NCBI GenBank assembly: GCA_021234155.1
Contig: JAJEKV010000014.1
Span: 8,511,563-8,575,562, forward strand
Reading direction: 5' to 3'
Source: Isoetes taiwanensis
Taxonomy: Eukaryota > Streptophyta > Lycopodiopsida > Isoetales > Isoetaceae
Length of the DNA stretch: 64,000 nucleotides
The notes under the pieces are model-generated. The model saw nothing but the letters and a program-made list of their open reading frames with translations. It did no database searches and was not told the origin of the DNA. The position numbers were made by a program, and so were the translations under genes. The first letter of the stretch is position 1, and each line of letters begins with the position of its first letter. Shown one piece after another: positions 59,590-64,000 of this stretch.

Positions 59590-60420
59590 ACCGCCTTCCC
59601 ATAGCCAAATTATGCATAATAGACACAAACTTCACCGTAAAATCATCTGTCATAAAGTTTTTTGGATCGTAAGATGGTGGATTGGGGCCTGCGTTTGATT
59701 GTAGAAGCATTTGAGAGCATCATCATCCACTATGATTATATCATCCTTATTCTCGATACCAAGTTCGGTCCATCATGTTACTCAAGTGTTTGATGAAGAT
59801 AGGGCTTGCCTGTTGGATCCTTGGGATTAGTGAACTTCACACATTTGTTTCGATCCCAAAGGGTCAACCAATGTCACGATTTCCCCGGTGCCTCCAAAGT
59901 ATCCTTGATGTTCCTTAGTTCCATGGATGACCAAATACCAACTCGAAATAACCGAATGCCTCGCCTAGCATCTCCTTCAAGCGCGGCCGCGGATAGATCC
60001 ACTTGGTGTTTGATTCCCACCGGGTGTCCGATGAAACCGTACTCTAGCCACTTTATTTTTGGAAAAGTCTTGCAAAGGACTCCGTTTAGGTCGAACACCA
60101 CAACCTTCTTAGAAACGCAATGGAAGCTGAAACATCAAACATGTATCCGGTCAGCAAGATACGATAACACAAACAATACAAACGCGCCAAGCGTGATTTG
60201 AAATAGTCATAACCAAATCGCGCTCGGCGTGATTTAGTTTGACAACGAAAAATAATCAAAGCACGCTTGGCGCGATTTAATTCAAAGGTAATACAAATTA
60301 AATCTTGCGTGGCGCTATTTTGTGGGCAAGGACATACCTATCATCTTCAGTTTCGCTGCCGTCATCGGCGTCCCCTTCGCCACCCTTAATCTTCGTCTTC
60401 TTTTGACTGTTAGAATTGTT
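59590..60420 (-). pseudogene. NIF/FCP1-type HAD phosphatase pseudogene
   Basis: The minus strand reads an acidic exon end (KIKGGEGDADDGSETEDD), a GT...AG intron (60338-60127, 212 bp) and then VVVFDLNGVLCKTFP. That is the HAD catalytic loop, here in the DLNG form seen in some plant NIF-type phosphatases. Next are VGIWSSMELRNIKDTLEA and WDRNKCVKFTNP, GKPYLHQTLE and, in another frame, IIIVDDDALKCF (the distal Asp motif). TGA after APGKS and TAA after HQTLE break it, with at least one frameshift beyond. The family removes phosphate from Ser/Thr, for example on the RNA polymerase II tail. The intron shows it is not a retrocopy. Confidence 0.72.
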
Positions 60421-61040
60421 ATTTTCTATTAGTTCATTGCGTCCTTCTGGCCGACATTATTTTACTATTGATTTGGCAACTTTGTGAATCACTAGAGCCG
60501 CTTTTCGTTGCCTTCATTTTCGGTTTCCCTGTCAATTACTTCATTGTTAACCGCGTGAATCTACTCGTTGTTGCTTGCATCACCCGCAATGTGGGCAAAA
60601 ATATTCCCTAAGTTCGCCGCCATCCAAATTACTTTGAGCAGCCGGTTTAGCGACTATTTGTTCATTATCGCTTTCCTTATCAGGCTGCAGATTACTAGGT
60701 CCCTCACCAGAAGCAACGTCCACTTTCGAATTGGACAAGTCTACGAGACTTTTGATTGCTGATGATTTCAAGGTTGCCATAAGGACCTTTAGGAGACTTG
60801 GCAAGCACATGCATGAGGAATGGTTCAAGAAAGTCTTTGGCTTGCTCATCACTCACAAAGCGTTGACATCTTCTTGCACCCATAAGAGCCTCTCGGGCAA
60901 TATAACCTCCAACATGAAGCTCCAAGCCAAAAGTTGTATCAATTGGAGCAAATGCCTCGACGAGGTAAGCAGCCATAGGCGGGGAAATCCATTTTTATTT
61001 AAGGGGCCCTTCTCCTTAGTTTGTAGCTCGTGACTTGATT
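60421..61040 (-). pseudogene. Possible upstream exons of the phosphatase pseudogene
   Basis: Minus-strand frames at 60580-60852 (a serine/aspartate-rich stretch ending EYFCPHCG) and 60704-60976 (GLELHVGGYIAREALMGARR) lie directly upstream of the phosphatase exons. I recognise no domain. They may be N-terminal exons of the same gene or unrelated. Confidence 0.3.
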
Positions 61041-61449
61041 TCCCCACTTAGGAGGGGGTCCCGATCCTCATCCTCTTCGACTCATCCTGCTCGACCGATC
61101 CCGATCCGTATGAAAGAATATAGTTCTTAAGTCCGGATCATCTAGAAGAAAACATTCCCATGCAATCGCTATTGTCACCCTTGGCCTTAGCAATATCATA
61201 TTATTCGCCGCCCGATAGCATGGCTATCATAATGAAGATCACATGTGCCATCTTTTCGTCCGTCGCGACTCATTATCCTTAACATCATATATTAGGCATC
61301 CCTCCCTAATAACTTTGAGGCACTCCGGATCATGAGCGCGGATAGTGCATGCAGATGTGACTCACCCGAAGGACAAACGATGACAATAGTGAAGGACCTC
61401 TCGGTTGTCAATCCTATACTGGTGGTAAAGAAGCCGATGTAGTCCTTTC
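61041..61449. other. No gene seen
   Basis: Contains CCGATCC-rich short repeats near 61050-61110; no supported gene. Confidence 0.45.
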
Positions 61450-64000
61450 GGTTTGTTAGTCCCGTGCCTCCGGTACAGGACTATTCATGCATACTGATGC
61501 ACTGTGTCAAGCTCAAGGATCCTCACCAACCACGGGTCGACATCCAAGGCTCGCAGAAGACCAAGCGGCCGAACCACGATCAAAGCCTTTGGTCAACCAA
61601 CAAGAGGCGCTTCGGACAAGTGACGGCGTCACCGCCCGGCGTCGGCGTGATTCTAGGCACTTCAAGAGGCACCGCCAACATTCTGCAGAATCGGGCCTCC
61701 TTCGTGAGTCGGCACCGAGATCACCGAGTGTCTATATTGGGCCCAAGGCCATTGTACTATATATATGAGTAGAGTTAGCTCATAAGTTTTTAGATGAGTT
61801 TTGAGTCTTGTCTCTTTTCAGTTTTCTCTCTATTGTAGAGCTCATGTATTTTCATCATTGATATCAAGGAAGCTTATCATCTTTCTCTCATTTGTTACGT
61901 TCTCTTCTTTTCTTCTCTTTCAAGAAATCCCGCGTGACATAGTCCCCCAGGACTCTCTGTTAGATCCACGGGTCCTCACAGAGGGTCGCCTTCCAGAGTT
62001 CCCTAACCAGACCCCAAAACACCGCCGCCATTTGCCGGGTCTGATTTTATCCTACTTTCTTACGTCACGCCATGTCCGTCCGTAATTTCATGCGGAAGAA
62101 CTCCTTTCTCGAACGACCTCTCGCTTGGGGCGCCATCAGCGTCGGAAATCGCCCCATTACGCGACATGTATGGCCGCTTATGACATAGAGGGAGGCCATC
62201 TTGGTCTAGGGCTCAGTCCGCGCCACCCACCCCTCGTGTCGGGTCCTCGGTTCCGCCCCCAAGCGTGCAAACATTGCTCACAACCTCGGTCTCCTCATCA
62301 CTATCGGGAGCCTTATCGGGCTCAACCTTCTCAACCGTACTTTCACACCCCCTGAACATGCCTACATCCATCATTCTTCAGGGCCATCGCCTCTTCAAGA
62401 ACCATCATCTCCCGGGTGGCACGCGGCTATCCACATGTCTCCTTTGCACCTACCAGAATATCCTTTCCCTACGTTTCCCTTTGCTCTTCTTCGTTTACAA
62501 CCTTACGGATCTCAAAACCAATGCTCCGGGCTACTTAGGTCTCTCTCATAGCGGTCACCCCTTCATCGTGGTCCGCAGCACAAAGTGCCACATCCACCTC
62601 AACCTCAATATCCTCACTATCCCTTTCGTCGCCCAAAGACTTTCACATCTACCTTCGGACTGAACCGACTTATCCCACCTTTGGCAACACTAAAGGCAAA
62701 CCGTTAGACCAAAGTGCTCAGCCCACATGGAAGAATTTGAGGCTCTAGCTGTCCTAAATGGTCACGCCAAACCTCAACTGAAATTCCACATCTTTTTCCA
62801 CCACATCAAGCGTGGCTCTCCTCATCAATGGCTCATGTCCAACAAAAGCCATTGGAAACAAGACTGGTCCGAAATGCGACCGCTTTACGTCTCATTACGG
62901 GACCACGGATGATGATCAACTTCATCTCAAGCAACTCAATGAACTTCAACAAGAGCCCACCTGAGTTCCGCCTCGGATTTTATGGATCGACTTCACATTC
63001 TGCTAAGTAAGCTCAAGGAGTACCCTACACAGAGCCAGATTTTGGTCTGGTTTCTCCAAGGACTTCCTCCCGCTATTCGACTCATGACTGAATACCTGCG
63101 TCCAAAAACTTTGGAGCAGGCTATCGACCTTGTCAATCACTCCGGCCAATGTTTCCTCCCGAGGCGTGGCTCTTCAAGAGCTCCCGCTCATTCCACTCCG
63201 TCATGGTTCCCACAAACGGCTGCTTTCAGCCTCAACACGCTAATCCACCAAGTAGTCAAATCTGGTGCCATATTTGCAAATATCAAGGCCATTTGGCCAA
63301 TGAGTGCAACTCCACCAATGGCCCGCCTCATTGCAAACGATGCAACATGTGCAATCATGCCACGGAAGAGTGCACTCGCACTCATCCCACACCGTTCCGC
63401 AACAAAATGGTTTATCAAGTGCAAACCACACCTCAAAGAACAATCGCACTATCGCCAGCCCACCTCTTCGTGCAGCCCACGCAACTCTATCAAAGAACCG
63501 GACCAACCACGGGGATCCAACCAACGTCCTCCTTTTGATCCTTCTAAAGCTCGGTGTTATCACCGTCAAGAATGGGGTCATACCACCGCGGCGTGTCCTC
63601 AACTTCCACAAGTTCGTGCGGCTTTCCCGGCACAAATCGGGACCACATCGGTCCGCCTCACGGCTTACCAACTCGCTCGCTAATGGCAAACAAGGCCCAG
63701 CGACCCGTTCTTAAGAAGCCACCAAAGCGCCTCAAAGAATCACGCTTATCAACCAGCTCCAACAAATCAACCTCACTGGATCAACAAGCCCAAGAGGAAA
63801 TTTTTCGTGCACTTAATCCTCCAATCCAGTCAAATTGGGTTGGTTTAGTTTCACGCCGCACCAAGGCATCACGCCCCTTGACTATTATTCGAAGGGCACG
63901 CGAACCCGCCTTTGCGGTTGACACCATTCCTCATGGGGACGAAAAAAAGGTTCACTTTGCACCTGACTTGGAGAAGCTCATGCCACATGTTATGCCCAAA
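61450..64000 (+). mobile_element. Gypsy-like retroelement, left part (copy E)
   Basis: 61450-62000 has promoter-like sequence with a TATATATGAG box near 61760 and may be an LTR or leader, but no boundaries or primer site were found. From about 62727 there is Gag-like sequence: MEEFEALAVLNG, MDRLHILLSKLKEYPTQSQ and YLRPKTLEQAIDLVN. CCHC zinc-knuckle motifs follow: CHICKYQGHLANEC, CKRCNMCNHATEEC and CYHRQEWGHTTAAC (the last lacks one Cys). A further open frame starts at 63683 and runs off the window. Not the same family as copies A-D. Broken, several breaks. Confidence 0.65.
63683..64000 (+). pseudogene. Downstream ORF start of copy E (runs off window)
   Basis: A frame beginning MANKAQRPVLKKPPKRLKES continues open to the window edge (REPAFAVDTIPHGDEKKVHF). 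It would be the region between gag and protease in a gypsy element. No domain is visible yet. Confidence 0.4.

Overview
The window looks like nuclear DNA of a repeat-rich land plant. The evidence is a PLS-class pentatricopeptide (PPR) gene, a plant LRR-receptor pseudogene, a fragment close to cinnamate 4-hydroxylase (CYP73), chromodomain-bearing Ty3/gypsy elements with an initiator-Met-tRNA primer site, L1-type LINEs with the plant zf-RVT domain, and several long microsatellites. A fern or another seed-free plant is my guess from the repeat content and PPR style; nothing here proves it. Very little host coding sequence is present.

Layout. 1-21048 is a nest of Ty3/gypsy chromovirus copies of one family: copy B (402-6880, minus), fragment C (6871-7627, minus), copy D (7634-11596, plus), copy A (11597-20186, plus, inserted into D) and a partial LTR (20187-21048, minus). 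22011-22350 is a LINE 3' end. 23190-30080 is a symmetrical repeat block: two opposed arrays of a 19-bp minisatellite surround inverted copies of an unclassified repeat, two LINE 3' ends and long (GA)n tracts. 31410-36480 holds a LINE fragment and an LRR pseudogene. 37565-39247 is the only good host gene, a PPR protein that ends early in its E region. 40090-43315 has LINE fragments. About 46190-51432 is a nearly complete L1-like LINE. 51440-58741 has LINE pieces, a tRNA-derived SINE, a CYP73-like fragment between AGATAC-rich borders and a third copy of the unclassified repeat. 59590-60420 is a NIF/FCP1-type phosphatase pseudogene with a recognisable intron. 61450-64000 is the start of another gypsy-like element.

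The most striking content is the gypsy family at the left. Between the primer-binding site and gag, copies A and D carry an ORF that starts (copy A) with the exact histone H3 tail MARTKQT and ends in a full-length H3 histone fold, about 46% identical to plant H3 by hand alignment and ending at the same residue. A roughly 310-residue charged, partly coiled-coil segment separates tail from fold. A second ORF of unknown function follows. Each of these two ORFs is preceded by its own cassette: long imperfect hairpins about 203 bp apart, usually a telo-box (AAACCCTAA), a TATA box and a related leader. The outer hairpin stems are shared by A and D, while the inner stems differ in sequence but remain paired. 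I know of no described retrotransposon that encodes a histone H3. These elements are treated as fossils; A carries a histone ORF that looks whole, while other parts are broken.
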